Positions 19,016 to 28,273 of a stretch of DNA of 64,000 nucleotides are shown one piece after another. The notes under the pieces are model-generated. The model made no database searches, was not told the origin of the DNA, and worked only from the letters and a program-made list of their open reading frames with translations. A program made the position numbers and the translations under genes. The DNA is from Bradyrhizobium agreste (lineage in GTDB: Bacteria > Pseudomonadota > Alphaproteobacteria > Rhizobiales > Xanthobacteraceae): positions 1 to 64,000 of the forward strand of contig NZ_JACCHP010000021.1 of assembly GCF_016031625.1 (NCBI RefSeq), in the 5' to 3' direction. Numbering within the stretch: the first letter of the stretch is position 1; every line of letters begins with the position of its first letter.

Positions 19016-19837
19016 ATGGCACGCGCAAGCAATCTTGTGATCGGAACGGCAACGCTGGCGGCGATCGCCGTGGCGTTCGGCGGCCTGCTCGGCGTGCAGA
19101 AATGGCGCACCATCCAGAGCCGCAGCCAGTTGCGCGTGGTGTTCGAAGGCGGCTCCGCCAGCGGGCTGCGCCGCGGCGGGCCGGTCAATTTCGACGGTGT
19201 GCCCGTCGGCCAGATCCAGTCGATCAAGCTGGAGAGTCCGCGCAGGATCGTGGCGCTCGTCATGCTCGACAACAGCGCGCCGATCCGCAAGGACACCGTG
19301 GCTGGAATCGAGTTCCAGGGCCTCACCGGCGTTGCCGCGATCTCGTTGATCGGCGGCGCCCCTTCCGCACCGCCGGTGCCGCTGGGTGCGGACGGCATCC
19401 CGGTGCTGACGGCCGACCTCAGCGATGCCGAAACCATCGTCGAGACGCTGCACAGCGTCGACCGCACCATCGTGAGCAACGCCCCCGCGATCAAGGAGGG
19501 CCTGCACACGTTCGAGACCTACACGGCCGATCTCAGGAGCAAGGGCGGCGAGATCGACTCCGTCATGGCCAAGGTGGACAGCGCCTTCGCGGGCTTCGAC
19601 AAGGCGGTCGGGAAGATCGAGGGCGCGGTGCCGGGCTTCGTTGACGGCAAGGCCGACGAGCTGTTCGAGAAGATCCAGGGGCTGCATGAGCTCGCCGGCA
19701 CCATGAAGAAGAAGTCGGCGGCTTATCTCGACGACATTCGCCGCTCGCTGCTCGACGTCAGCGAGGCCGCCAACAAGATGGCGGGGATCCCTGTGCCGCC
19801 GCGGCCGCCGCGCAGGCCCGAAGAGAAGAAACGGTAG
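19016..19837 (+). CDS. MlaD/MCE-family lipid-transport protein
   Basis: A 273-residue protein anchored by one N-terminal membrane segment (residues 6-25). An MCE domain follows at about 38-120, with RVVFEGGSASGLRRGGPVNF, DGVPVGQI and the GIEFQGLTGVAAISLIGG loop. A helical region then leads to a proline/lysine-rich tail. MCE proteins form periplasmic rings or tubes that move phospholipids between membranes. The usual permease and ATPase partners (MlaE/MlaF) are not adjacent. The preceding 128 nt holds no gene. Confidence 0.8.
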   Translation: MARASNLVIGTATLAAIAVAFGGLLGVQKWRTIQSRSQLRVVFEGGSASGLRRGGPVNFDGVPVGQIQSIKLESPRRIVALVMLDNSAPIRKDTVAGIEFQGLTGVAAISLIGGAPSAPPVPLGADGIPVLTADLSDAETIVETLHSVDRTIVSNAPAIKEGLHTFETYTADLRSKGGEIDSVMAKVDSAFAGFDKAVGKIEGAVPGFVDGKADELFEKIQGLHELAGTMKKKSAAYLDDIRRSLLDVSEAANKMAGIPVPPRPPRRPEEKKR

Positions 19838-19848
19838 CACTCTTTCTC

Positions 19849-20007
19849 ACCCTCCCCTGGAGGGGGAGGGTCGGCTCACATGGAGCGTAGCGAGATGTGA
19901 GACGGGGTGGGGTGACGGTCTCTCCACCTCGCACACTGCCCGTGTTGAGAGATCACCCCACCCCGCTCGCGCTGCGCGCGATCGACCCTCCCCCTCCAGG
20001 GGAGGGT
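19849..20007. repeat. Large nested palindromic repeat, ACCCTCCCC family
   Basis: Perfect 25 bp outer arms at 19849-19873 and 19983-20007, plus inner arms CGGGGTGGGGTGA (19903-19915) and TCACCCCACCCCG (19953-19965). It fills the gap between the convergent MCE and amidase genes and could end transcription from both sides. Confidence 0.9.
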
Positions 20008-20029
20008 AAGGCGGCATCCACCAAACAGC

Positions 20030-21070
20030 TCAGTAATTGCTCGCCGCCGACCCGTTCGGGATGCCGTCGATCGGACACTCCTCGGTCCCCGGCGTCGCGC
20101 GGGTCATGGCCTCGACCATGTCGCGCGTGCCCTCGGGGTCCCTGATCCAGTTCTTGTAGAAATCATAGGGGCACGCCGCGACGCCGCGCGGGCTGTCGCC
20201 GGAATTGATCATGCCGGTGTAGCCGCGGTGAACCAGCTTGTAGAGATGGTTCTGCGACTGGCCGTTGCGACGCGCGTCGCGGATCAGATGCTTCGACAGC
20301 TGGGCGTACTGGATGCCGTAATCCTCCTCGCCGCACTCGCCGAGGGTGCGGCCGTCGAAGCCGATGATCGCGGAGTGGCCGAAATAGGAATAGACGCCGT
20401 CGAAGCCGGCGGCATTGGCGACGGCGACATAGACGTTGTTGGCCCAGGCCATGGCCTTGGAGATCATGACCTGCTGCTCCTTGGCCGGATACATGTAGCC
20501 CTGGCAGCGCACGATCAATTCCGCGCCCTTCATGGCGCAATCGCGCCAGATCTCCGGATAATTGCCGTCGTCGCAGATGATCAGGCTGACCTTGAGCCCC
20601 TTCGGGCCCTCAGAGACATAGGTGCAATTGCCGGGATACCAGCCTTCGATCGGCACCCAGGGCATGATCTTGCGGTACTTCTGCACGATCTCACCCTTGT
20701 CGTTCATCAGGATCAGGGTGTTGTAGGGCGCCTTGTGCGGATGCTCCTCGTGACGTTCGCCTGTGAGCGAGAACACGCCCCACACTTTGGCCCTGCGGCA
20801 GGCTTCCGCAAAGATCGCGGTCTCCTCGCCCGGCACCACGGACGCGGTCTCGTACATCTCCTTGGCGTCATACATGATGCCTTGCGTGGAATATTCCGGG
20901 AAGATCACGAGATCCATGCCGGGCAGGCCGACCTTCATGCCGACGATCATGTCGGCGATCTTGCGGGCGTTGTCGAGCACCTCGGCCTTAGTGTGCAGGC
21001 GGGGCATCTTGTAATTGACGACGGCGACGCCGACCGTGTCGTTGCTGCTGGAGATGTCACCGTGAAGCAT
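20030..21070 (-). CDS. amiE: Aliphatic amidase
   Basis: A 346-residue cytoplasmic nitrilase-superfamily amidase that hydrolyses short aliphatic amides to the acid and ammonia. The catalytic triad is visible: Glu in FPEYSTQG, Lys in YRKIMPW and Cys in [10 protein letters not shown]. The length and terminal regions match AmiE. GGAGC precedes the ATG. It ends the minus-strand urt-fmd run, so its product should feed on amides brought in by the transporter, releasing ammonia. Confidence 0.93.
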   Translation of the reverse strand: MLHGDISSSNDTVGVAVVNYKMPRLHTKAEVLDNARKIADMIVGMKVGLPGMDLVIFPEYSTQGIMYDAKEMYETASVVPGEETAIFAEACRRAKVWGVFSLTGERHEEHPHKAPYNTLILMNDKGEIVQKYRKIMPWVPIEGWYPGNCTYVSEGPKGLKVSLIICDDGNYPEIWRDCAMKGAELIVRCQGYMYPAKEQQVMISKAMAWANNVYVAVANAAGFDGVYSYFGHSAIIGFDGRTLGECGEEDYGIQYAQLSKHLIRDARRNGQSQNHLYKLVHRGYTGMINSGDSPRGVAACPYDFYKNWIRDPEGTRDMVEAMTRATPGTEECPIDGIPNGSAASNY

Positions 21071-21114
21071 GTCGAGCGCTCCTGTCTCTTATTCGTTTGA
21101 GGTCATCGCGTGGG

Positions 21115-21492
21115 TTAGTGGCTGATCATCCAGGGACGTGCGGTCGGAAAACCCTTGGCGCCGCTCCTGGTCTTGGTCATCAACCGCGCCGGCTTTTTCC
21201 TGTCGGTCGAGCTCTTTTCCTTCACCGTCTTGCCGGAGGAACAGCAGCCGCAGCCCGGGCCGTGCGAGGCCTTGTATTGCGCCAGCGTTTGCGGCGCGTG
21301 CGCGCTGCGTTCGTTGACGGCGTGGGCCTTGCGCTTGTCGGCCGGCATGCAGAAGAAGTTCGGCGCGGTCAGGATCACGCGCGGCGCCATGGCCTCGCAG
21401 TGCGGACAGCTTTGCGGATCGTCGCATTCCGCCATCGGGCGCAGGTCCTTGAAGGGCCCGCAATCGTCACAGAGATATTCGTAGACCGGCAT
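21115..21492 (-). CDS. fmdB: FmdB-type zinc-ribbon protein
   Basis: A 125-residue protein starting MPVYEYLCDDCGPF, with CxxC in CDDC and a second pair in CPHC that make one zinc ribbon. A C-terminal GPGCGCCSSGKTV cysteine cluster and a basic tail follow. FmdB proteins accompany formamidase genes and are thought to regulate them or help assemble the enzyme; the mechanism is not established. It lies between fmdA and amiE on the same strand, downstream of a palindromic repeat. The ATG at 21492 is the family start. Confidence 0.85.
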   Translation of the reverse strand: MPVYEYLCDDCGPFKDLRPMAECDDPQSCPHCEAMAPRVILTAPNFFCMPADKRKAHAVNERSAHAPQTLAQYKASHGPGCGCCSSGKTVKEKSSTDRKKPARLMTKTRSGAKGFPTARPWMISH

Positions 21493-21520
21493 CGTGTTGT
21501 CCTTCGTGTTCTTTAATCCG

Positions 21521-21651
21521 CCATCCTGAGGCGCTCTAGATGGGGCGCGTTGCGCCTCATCTAGAGCCTCGAAGGATGTACGGCCGAGATGCAGCCGGGC
21601 GTCGTCCTTCGAGGCTCGCCTTGCCTTGCAAGGCGAGCACCTCAGGATGAC
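21521..21651. repeat. Palindromic repeat, CATCCTGAGG family
   Basis: Outer arms CATCCTGAGG (21522-21531) and CCTCAGGATG (21640-21649). Inner TCTAGATG/CATCTAGA and CCTTCGAGGC/GCCTCGAAGG arms make two further hairpins. It lies between fmdA and fmdB, inside the apparent operon. Confidence 0.85.
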
Positions 21652-21668
21652 GGGGATAGAACGCACGT

Positions 21669-22898
21669 TCACTTGTCCGGCGAGATCGGCATTTTGATAT
21701 CGCCGGTGATGTGCTTGATGGGTCCGGCCGCCGACGGCATCACGTCGAAGTCGAAGATCTCGGTCGGCAGCCACAGCGTGGCGCAGGCGTTGGGCACGTC
21801 GACCACGCCGGAGATGTGGCCCTGGCACGGCGCGGTGCCGAGGATCGAATAGGCCTGGGCGCCGGAGTAGCCGAACTTCTTGAGATACTCGATGGCGTTG
21901 AGGCAGGCCTGGCGATAGGCGATGTGAACGTCGAGATAGTGCTGCTTGCCGGCTTCATCCACCGAGATGCCTTCGAAGATCAGATAGTCCTTGTAGTTCG
22001 GCGTGATCGGCGACGGCTTGAAGATCGGGTTCTTGATGCCGTACTTGGCGACGCCGTCCTTGATCACCTCGACCTTCAGATGCAGCCAGCCGGCCATTTC
22101 GATGGCGCCGCAGAAGGTGATCTCGCCGTCGCCCTGGCTGAAATGCAAATCGCCCATGGAGAGACCGCCGCCGGGGACATAGACCGGGAAATAGATCTTC
22201 GATCCGCGCGAGAGATCCTTGATGTCGCAATTGCCGCCATGCTCGCGCGGCGGCACGGTGCGCGCGCCCTCCGCGCCGATCTTGGCTTTCACATCGCCCT
22301 TGGCGCGGCCGCCGTGCGCGGTCGGTGCGAACGGCGGATTGGCAAGGCCGGGCACGCGGGTCGGGTTGGTCGAGATCAGCTCGCTCTCGCGCTTGTTCCA
22401 GGTGTCCAGCATCTTGGGATCGGGCAGACAGCCGATCAGGCCGGGATGGATCAGGCCGGCGAAGCTGACGCCGGGCACGTGGCGGGACGAGGTGTAGAGG
22501 CCCTTGATGTCCCAGATCGACTTCTGCGCCAGCGGGAAATGATCGGTGAGGAAGCCGCCGCCGTTCTGCTTGGAGAAGAAGCCGTTGAAGCCCCACAGGC
22601 TCTCCTTGAGCGGACCGACGTCGAGCAGGTCGACGACGAGCAGGTCGCCGGGCTCGGCGCCCTTGACGCCGATCGGGCCGGAGAGGAAGTGCACGATCGA
22701 CAGGTCGATGTCGCGCACGTCGTCAGCGGAATCGTTGTTCTTGATGAAGCCGCCGGTCCAGTCATAGGTCTCGATGATGAAATCGTCGCCGGGATTGACC
22801 CAGGCCACGATCGGGATGTCGGGGTGCCAGCGGTTATGCACCATGTCGTTTTCATAGGCCGATTTGGTGAGATCGACCTTGATCAGTGTCTCTGGCAT
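21669..22898 (-). CDS. fmdA: Formamidase (FmdA/AmdA family)
   Basis: A 409-residue cytoplasmic zinc amidohydrolase converting formamide, and weakly other short amides, to formate and ammonia. Family landmarks are the opening NRWHPDIP, DWTGGFIKNNDSADDVRDID, PGVSFAGLIHPGLIGC, REHGGNCDIKDLSRGSKIYF and GDLHFSQGDGEITFCGAIE. GGGGAGC precedes the ATG. It follows urtE by 27 nt on the same strand, so import and hydrolysis appear co-expressed. Confidence 0.92.
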   Translation of the reverse strand: MPETLIKVDLTKSAYENDMVHNRWHPDIPIVAWVNPGDDFIIETYDWTGGFIKNNDSADDVRDIDLSIVHFLSGPIGVKGAEPGDLLVVDLLDVGPLKESLWGFNGFFSKQNGGGFLTDHFPLAQKSIWDIKGLYTSSRHVPGVSFAGLIHPGLIGCLPDPKMLDTWNKRESELISTNPTRVPGLANPPFAPTAHGGRAKGDVKAKIGAEGARTVPPREHGGNCDIKDLSRGSKIYFPVYVPGGGLSMGDLHFSQGDGEITFCGAIEMAGWLHLKVEVIKDGVAKYGIKNPIFKPSPITPNYKDYLIFEGISVDEAGKQHYLDVHIAYRQACLNAIEYLKKFGYSGAQAYSILGTAPCQGHISGVVDVPNACATLWLPTEIFDFDVMPSAAGPIKHITGDIKMPISPDK

Positions 22899-22925
22899 CG
22901 AGATGCTCCCCTTTTACACAGTTGG

Positions 22926-23615
22926 TTAGACGGACAGATATTTCGAGACCTGCGCGGCATCGACGGCATCGCGCGGATCGTCGCGCACGATCTCGCCGTT
23001 CTCGATCACCAGCACGCGGTCGGCGATGTCGAGCGCGAAGCTCAGGACCTGCTCGGAGACGACGATCGAGAGCCCCTTCTCGTCGCGGATGCGCTTCAAC
23101 GTGCGCGCCATCTCCTTGATGATGGAGGGCTGGATGCCTTCGGTCGGCTCGTCCAGCAGCAGCACCTTCGGCTTGGTGGCGAGCGCGCGCGCGATCGCGA
23201 GTTGCTGCTGCTGGCCGCCGGACAGATTGCCGCCGCGGCGGCCTTTCATCTCCAGCAGCACCGGAAACAGTTCGTAGATGTCGCCGGGCACCTCGGATTC
23301 GCCCGCGACGACGAGCCCGGTCTCGATATTCTCCTTCACCGTCATGGTGGAGAAGATCATGCGGCCCTGCGGCACATAAGCGAGGCCCTTGGCGACGCGC
23401 TCAAAGCTCTTGAGGTTGCCGAGCTCGGCGCCGTCCATGCTCACCGAGCCGCGTCTGGCCGGCAGGATGCCCATCAGCGACTTCATCAGCGTGGTCTTGC
23501 CCATGCCGTTGCGGCCCATGATCGCGACGATCTCGTTCGCCGCGACCTTGACGTTGAGCCCGTGCAGCACCTCGCTCTGGCCGTAGGCGACGTGGAGATC
23601 GGAAATGGACAGCAT
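22926..23615 (-). CDS. urtE: Urea/short-chain amide ABC transporter, ATP-binding subunit UrtE
   Basis: A 229-residue ATPase with Walker A GRNGMGKTT, the ABC signature LSGGQQQQLAIARAL, Walker B VLLLDEPTEGI and the H-loop region (SEQVLSFA where many ABC proteins have EH). It has the short length and IQPSIIKEM segment typical of UrtE. It pairs with UrtD to drive the UrtB-UrtC permease. GGAGC precedes the ATG. It is separated from urtD by a palindromic repeat. Confidence 0.9.
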   Translation of the reverse strand: MLSISDLHVAYGQSEVLHGLNVKVAANEIVAIMGRNGMGKTTLMKSLMGILPARRGSVSMDGAELGNLKSFERVAKGLAYVPQGRMIFSTMTVKENIETGLVVAGESEVPGDIYELFPVLLEMKGRRGGNLSGGQQQQLAIARALATKPKVLLLDEPTEGIQPSIIKEMARTLKRIRDEKGLSIVVSEQVLSFALDIADRVLVIENGEIVRDDPRDAVDAAQVSKYLSV

Positions 23616-23642
23616 GATGTGCTCCTAGGCTCGCTGCTTCTT

Positions 23643-23765
23643 CACCTCTCCCCACCGGGGAGAGGACGCGCCGAAGGCGCGGGTGAGGGGGCGCAGGTTT
23701 CTCGAGGGAGCGAAGCCCCTCACCCGAATTGCTGCGCAATTCGACCTCTCCCTCCGGGAGAGGTG
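23643..23765. repeat. Palindromic repeat, CACCTCTCCC family
   Basis: Outer arms CACCTCTCCC (23643) and GGGAGAGGTG (23756-23765), with inner CGCGGGTGAGGGG/CCCCTCACCCG arms. It sits between urtD and urtE, inside the transporter operon, where it could reduce expression of the downstream genes. Confidence 0.85.
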
Positions 23766-23806
23766 GACGGAGTGCGCCGCGCTTGCCCGCCCCGTACGCG
23801 CCATCG

Positions 23807-24562
<756 letters not shown>

Positions 24563-24565
24563 GAT

Positions 24566-24616
24566 CTATCTCCTCACTGCCAGCGCGGCATCGGCATCGT
24601 GATGTCCGATGAGCAT
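24566..24616 (-). CDS. Possible 16-residue leader peptide before urtD
   Basis: A tiny open frame MLIGHHDADAALAVRR that starts 11 nt after the urtC stop, with GAGGGGG upstream, and ends 3 nt before urtD. Its first 17 nt match the start of urtD except for one base, at an offset of 54 nt. It looks like a short tandem duplication of the urtD start region. It may couple translation of urtC to urtD; there is no evidence that the peptide itself has a role. Confidence 0.35.
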   Translation of the reverse strand: MLIGHHDADAALAVRR

Positions 24617-24626
24617 GATTGCCCCC

Positions 24627-25769
24627 TCACTCTGCCGGTGCGCCGTCGGCGACGGAATTGTCGGCCCAGTCCGCCTTCGCCTTGCGCGAGGCGAACAGCC
24701 GATCGATGCGCGGTTGCACGTAATCGGCCCAGAGCCCGGACAGGCCGTTGGGGAAAGCAAGCACGACCGCAATGAACAGCGCGCCGAGGCCGAACAGCCA
24801 GAGCTGGGGGAAGGATTCCGACAGGCTGGTCTTGGCGAAATTCACCAGGATGGCGCCCCAGATCGCACCGAAGATCGACATCCGTCCCCCGACCGCGGTG
24901 TAGATCACCATCTCGATCGACGGCACGATGCCGACGAAGGACGGCGACATGAAGCCGACATTGAGCGCGAACATGGCGCCGCCGATCGCGGCGAAGATCG
25001 CGGCCATGCAGAAGGCAAAGATCTTGAAATTGGCGACGCTGTAGCCGGAGAAGCGGACACGGTCTTCCTGCTCGCGCATCGCGACCAGGATGCGGCCGAG
25101 CTTGGTCAGGCGGATGAACTGCGCGATGCCGATGCAGGCGAACAGCAGCACCACCTCGACGAAGTACAGGATGATCTTGGCGTGGTCGGGCCGGATGTCC
25201 CAACCCTTCAGCGTGCGCAGATCGGTCATGCCGTTGATGCCGCCGGTGTAACCCTGCTGGCCCACGATCAGGATGGTGAGGATGGCGGCGACGGCCTGGG
25301 TGATGATCGCGAAATAGGTGCCGCCGACGCGGCGCTTGAACATCGCGGTGCCGATGATCAGGGCGAACAGGCCGGGGACCAGGATGATGGCGAGAATGGT
25401 GAAGGTGAGGCTGTGAAACGGCTGCCAGAAGAACGGCAGCGCCGTGATCTGATTCCAGTCCATGAAGTCAGGGATGCCGGGCGTCGACTGGATCTTGGTG
25501 TTCTCGACGCTCGATGCCTCGAGCTTGAGGAACATCGCCATGCAATAGCCGCCGAGGCCGAAGAACACGCCCTGCCCCAGGCTCAGGATGCCGCCATAGC
25601 CCCAGCACAGCACGAGGCCGATCGCGACGAAGGCGTAGGTCAGGTATTTCGCGACAAGATTGAGGCGGAACACATCCAGCGTCAGCGGCAGGATCACGAA
25701 CAACACCGCGGCGAGCGCAATGAAGCCCATCAGTTCGGATCGGTTGAAGAAGCGTGAGTTGATGATCAT
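24627..25769 (-). CDS. urtC: Urea/short-chain amide ABC transporter permease UrtC
   Basis: A 380-residue inner-membrane permease of the LivM type with about ten hydrophobic segments. Family landmarks are CWGYGGILSLGQGVFFGLGG near residue 70, the IITQAVAAILTILIVGQQGY EAA-like loop and GRILVAMREQEDRVRFSGY. ATG 25769 (MIINSRFFNRSELMG) is taken as the start; the longer open frame upstream is out of register with urtB and is a shadow. It forms the channel with UrtB. Confidence 0.92.
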   Translation of the reverse strand: MIINSRFFNRSELMGFIALAAVLFVILPLTLDVFRLNLVAKYLTYAFVAIGLVLCWGYGGILSLGQGVFFGLGGYCMAMFLKLEASSVENTKIQSTPGIPDFMDWNQITALPFFWQPFHSLTFTILAIILVPGLFALIIGTAMFKRRVGGTYFAIITQAVAAILTILIVGQQGYTGGINGMTDLRTLKGWDIRPDHAKIILYFVEVVLLFACIGIAQFIRLTKLGRILVAMREQEDRVRFSGYSVANFKIFAFCMAAIFAAIGGAMFALNVGFMSPSFVGIVPSIEMVIYTAVGGRMSIFGAIWGAILVNFAKTSLSESFPQLWLFGLGALFIAVVLAFPNGLSGLWADYVQPRIDRLFASRKAKADWADNSVADGAPAE

Positions 25770-25786
25770 GACTTGCCTGCTTCTCG

Positions 25787-26713
25787 TTATTTGCGGACCT
25801 TGAGGGCGAACAAACCCTGCGGCCGCAGCATCAGGATGCCGACGACGGCGAGCAGCGTGAGCACCTTGGCCATCGAGCCCGACATGAAGAACTCGAGGGT
25901 CGATTGCGTCTGTGAGATCGAGAACGCGGAGGCGATGGTGCCGAGCAGGCTGGCGGCGCCGCCGAACACGACCACCAGGAAGGTATCGACGATGTAGAGC
26001 TGGCCCGACGTCGGCCCGGTCGAGCCGATCATGGTGAAGGCGCTGCCGGCGACACCGGCGATGCCGCAACCGAGCCCGAAGGTGTAGCGGTCGACCTTCT
26101 CGGTGTTGATGCCGACGGCGCCGGCCATGACGCGGTTCTGCACGACCGCGCGGACCTGGCGGCCCCAGCGCGACATGTAGAGAACGTAGGCGACGGCAAT
26201 GGTGATCAGCACGGTGAGGCACATCACGAAGACGCCGTTGATCGGCACCTCGATGCTGTCGGTGACGCGCAGTGAGCCCAGCATCCATTGCGGCAGCTCG
26301 ACGCCGACCTCGCGTGCGCCGAAAACAGAGCGGTAGGCCTGCTGCAGCATCAGGCTGAGGCCCCAGGTCGCGAGCAGCGTATCGAGCGGACGCTTGTAGA
26401 GGTGCCGGATCAGCACCCATTCCACCAGCATGCCCAGCGCGCCGGAGGCGAGGAAGGCGAGGATCATCGCGAGGAAGAAGTAGCCGCTGAACAGGCTCGG
26501 CAAATAGGCCTGGAAGAGATTGGAGGTCATCCAGGTGACGTAGGCCCCGAGGATCATGAATTCGCCATGGGCCATGTTGATGACGCCCATCTGGCCGAAG
26601 ATGATCGCAAGGCCGAGCGCCATCAGGACGTAGACGGAGAACAGGATCAGTCCGGCGAAGCCCTGCATGACGAAGATCGAGCCGAGGTCGCCAATCGAAT
26701 AGTCGCCGAACAT
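25787..26713 (-). CDS. urtB: Urea/short-chain amide ABC transporter permease UrtB
   Basis: A 308-residue inner-membrane permease of the LivH type. Landmarks are ALGLAIIFGQMGVINMAHGE near residue 35, WGRQVRAVVQNRVMAGAVGI and FLVVVFGGAASLLGT. ATG 26713 has GGAGG about 6 nt upstream and is preferred over a start 27 codons earlier. urtC follows 17 nt after its stop. Confidence 0.92.
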   Translation of the reverse strand: MFGDYSIGDLGSIFVMQGFAGLILFSVYVLMALGLAIIFGQMGVINMAHGEFMILGAYVTWMTSNLFQAYLPSLFSGYFFLAMILAFLASGALGMLVEWVLIRHLYKRPLDTLLATWGLSLMLQQAYRSVFGAREVGVELPQWMLGSLRVTDSIEVPINGVFVMCLTVLITIAVAYVLYMSRWGRQVRAVVQNRVMAGAVGINTEKVDRYTFGLGCGIAGVAGSAFTMIGSTGPTSGQLYIVDTFLVVVFGGAASLLGTIASAFSISQTQSTLEFFMSGSMAKVLTLLAVVGILMLRPQGLFALKVRK

Positions 26714-26843
26714 CCATGTCCTCCGTCGGGAAAGGGTCCCGCGTCGCGAGCAGGTTCGCGACGCGGGGGCTTGAGGCATGGACTTGCGATCCACGCCAGG
26801 GAGCGGGTTTGCCTTGAGGGGAAAGTGCGACGGGGGCCGCGAC

Positions 26844-28103
26844 TTACTGATAGCCCTTCGGGAACGGATCCGGCTCGACGAGATCGGCGGTCTCGTAGAT
26901 CAGCTCGAACTGGCCATCGAGCTTGGCGCGTCCGACGCGGGTCTTCGACCAGAGGTGATGATTCTCGTGGATGCGCACATAGCCTTCCGGCGCGCCCTTG
27001 AACTCGACGCCGGGCGAAGCCGCGGCGATCTTGTCGACGTCGAAGGAGCCGGCCTTCTCGACTGTCAGCTTCCACAGCCAGGGGCCGAGATAGGCAGCCT
27101 GGGTGACGTCTCCGATCACGGTCTTCTCGCCCCACATCTTCTTGAACGCCGAGGCGAAAGCCTTGTTGTTCGCATTGTCGAGCGACTGGAAGTACTTCAT
27201 GCAGGCATAGGCGCCCGCGATGTTCTCGCCGCCGATGCCGTCGATCTCGTCCTCGGTCACCGAGATCGTGAGCAGCGGCTGCTTGGCGAGATCGACGCCG
27301 GCCGCCTTGAGCTGCTTGTAGAAGGCGACGTTCGAGCCGCCGACGACGTCGGTGAAGATCACGTCCGGCTTGGTCAGCTTGATCTTGTTGATGACCGAGT
27401 TGAACTGCGTCGAGCCGAGCGCATAATATTCCTCGCCGACGACCTTGCCCTTGAGCACGTTCTCGACGTGCTTGCGCGCGATCTTGTTGGAGGTGCGCGG
27501 CCAGATGTAGTCCGAGCCGATGAAGAAGAACGACTTGGCGCCCTTCTCCTTGGCGATCCAGTTCAGACCGGCGAGAATCTGCTGGGTCGCTTCCTGGCCG
27601 GTGTAGATCACGTTCTTGGACTGCTCGAGGCCTTCGTAGAAGGTCGGGTAGTAGAGCATGCCGTTATACTGCTCGACGACCGGCAGCACCGCCTTGCGCG
27701 AGGCCGAGGTCCAGCAGCCCATGATGGCCGCGACCTTGTCGTTGACGAGCAGCTTCTTCGCCTTCTCGGCGAAGGTCGGCCAGTCCGACGCGCCGTCCTC
27801 CTGGATGAACTTGATCTTGCGGCCGAGCACGCCGCCGGCCGCGTTGATCTGCTCGATCGCGAGCTTTTCGGCCTGGATCGAGCCGGTCTCCGAGATCGCC
27901 ATGGTGCCGGTCGCCGAATGCAGGATGCCGACCGTGACCTCGGTGTCGGTGACGGCCAAACCCGTGGTATTGACCGCCGAGGTCGCCGGCGCCTGCGCAA
28001 AGGATGCCCGCGGCAGCATCGTGATGGCAGGGACGGCCGCCATCCCCATCAGCAATTTGCGCCGCAACGGCGACAACAGGCCCTTGTTTGCTTCGTCTGA
28101 CAT
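26844..28103 (-). CDS. urtA: Urea/short-chain amide ABC transporter substrate-binding protein UrtA
   Basis: A 419-residue periplasmic binding protein with a double-arginine leader (LRRKLLMGMAAVPAI) cleaved near FAQAP. It shows VTVGILHSATGTMAISETGS, GCWTSASRKAVLPVVEQYNG, YYPTFYEGLEQSKNVIYTGQ and the terminal EPDPFPKGYQ usual for UrtA. ATG 28103 is used; a start nine codons earlier is less likely. The first gene of the urtABCDE-fmdA-fmdB-amiE run. No urease is present in the window, so short amides may be as relevant as urea. Confidence 0.92.
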   Translation of the reverse strand: MSDEANKGLLSPLRRKLLMGMAAVPAITMLPRASFAQAPATSAVNTTGLAVTDTEVTVGILHSATGTMAISETGSIQAEKLAIEQINAAGGVLGRKIKFIQEDGASDWPTFAEKAKKLLVNDKVAAIMGCWTSASRKAVLPVVEQYNGMLYYPTFYEGLEQSKNVIYTGQEATQQILAGLNWIAKEKGAKSFFFIGSDYIWPRTSNKIARKHVENVLKGKVVGEEYYALGSTQFNSVINKIKLTKPDVIFTDVVGGSNVAFYKQLKAAGVDLAKQPLLTISVTEDEIDGIGGENIAGAYACMKYFQSLDNANNKAFASAFKKMWGEKTVIGDVTQAAYLGPWLWKLTVEKAGSFDVDKIAAASPGVEFKGAPEGYVRIHENHHLWSKTRVGRAKLDGQFELIYETADLVEPDPFPKGYQ

Positions 28104-28175
28104 GAGCACCCCACTTTTGTTCGAGACCACGCGATTGGTGGCTGTGAGGATGGCTCGAATTTATGCAGGCCGCGG

Positions 28176-28193
28176 ATACGCAAGATCGCGTAT
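28176..28193. promoter_or_regulatory. Inverted repeat in the urtA / sensor-kinase divergent promoter region
   Basis: ATACGC-AAGATC-GCGTAT, a perfect 6 bp inverted repeat with a 6 bp spacer, midway between the divergent genes. A TGCACC half-site like those bound by NtrC follows at 28196. A regulator site is plausible but the protein is unknown. Confidence 0.4.
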
Positions 28194-28222
28194 ACTGCAC
28201 CGCAAAATGCCGACGTAGGCTT

Positions 28223-28240
28223 CTGGTACGGAATTTGCGA
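28223..28240 (+). promoter_or_regulatory. Sigma-54 (RpoN) promoter, -24/-12
   Basis: CTGGTACGGAATTTGCGA matches the sigma-54 consensus (TGGCACG-N4-TTGCA), with GG (28225-28226) and GC (28237-28238) separated by exactly 10 bp. Transcription would start near 28250, just before a GGGAGTGGGG ribosome site (28259) and the GTG start at 28274. It implies nitrogen control of the sensor kinase. Confidence 0.65.
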
Positions 28241-28273
28241 GGGGTCCGGGTCCGTATCGGGAGTGGGGTTTCA

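Noticed and set aside
19849-20007. A possible CRISPR-like or tandem repeat
   Set aside because: The arms are inverted, not direct, and there are no regularly spaced units.
24627-26717. A single 696-codon urtB-urtC fusion
   Set aside because: The first 315 codons are the wrong frame of urtB; urtC has its own start at 25769 and urtB its own frame and ribosome site.
28104-28273. A second sigma-54 promoter reading toward urtA
   Set aside because: The only candidate on the minus strand has GG and GC spaced by 11 instead of 10 bp.
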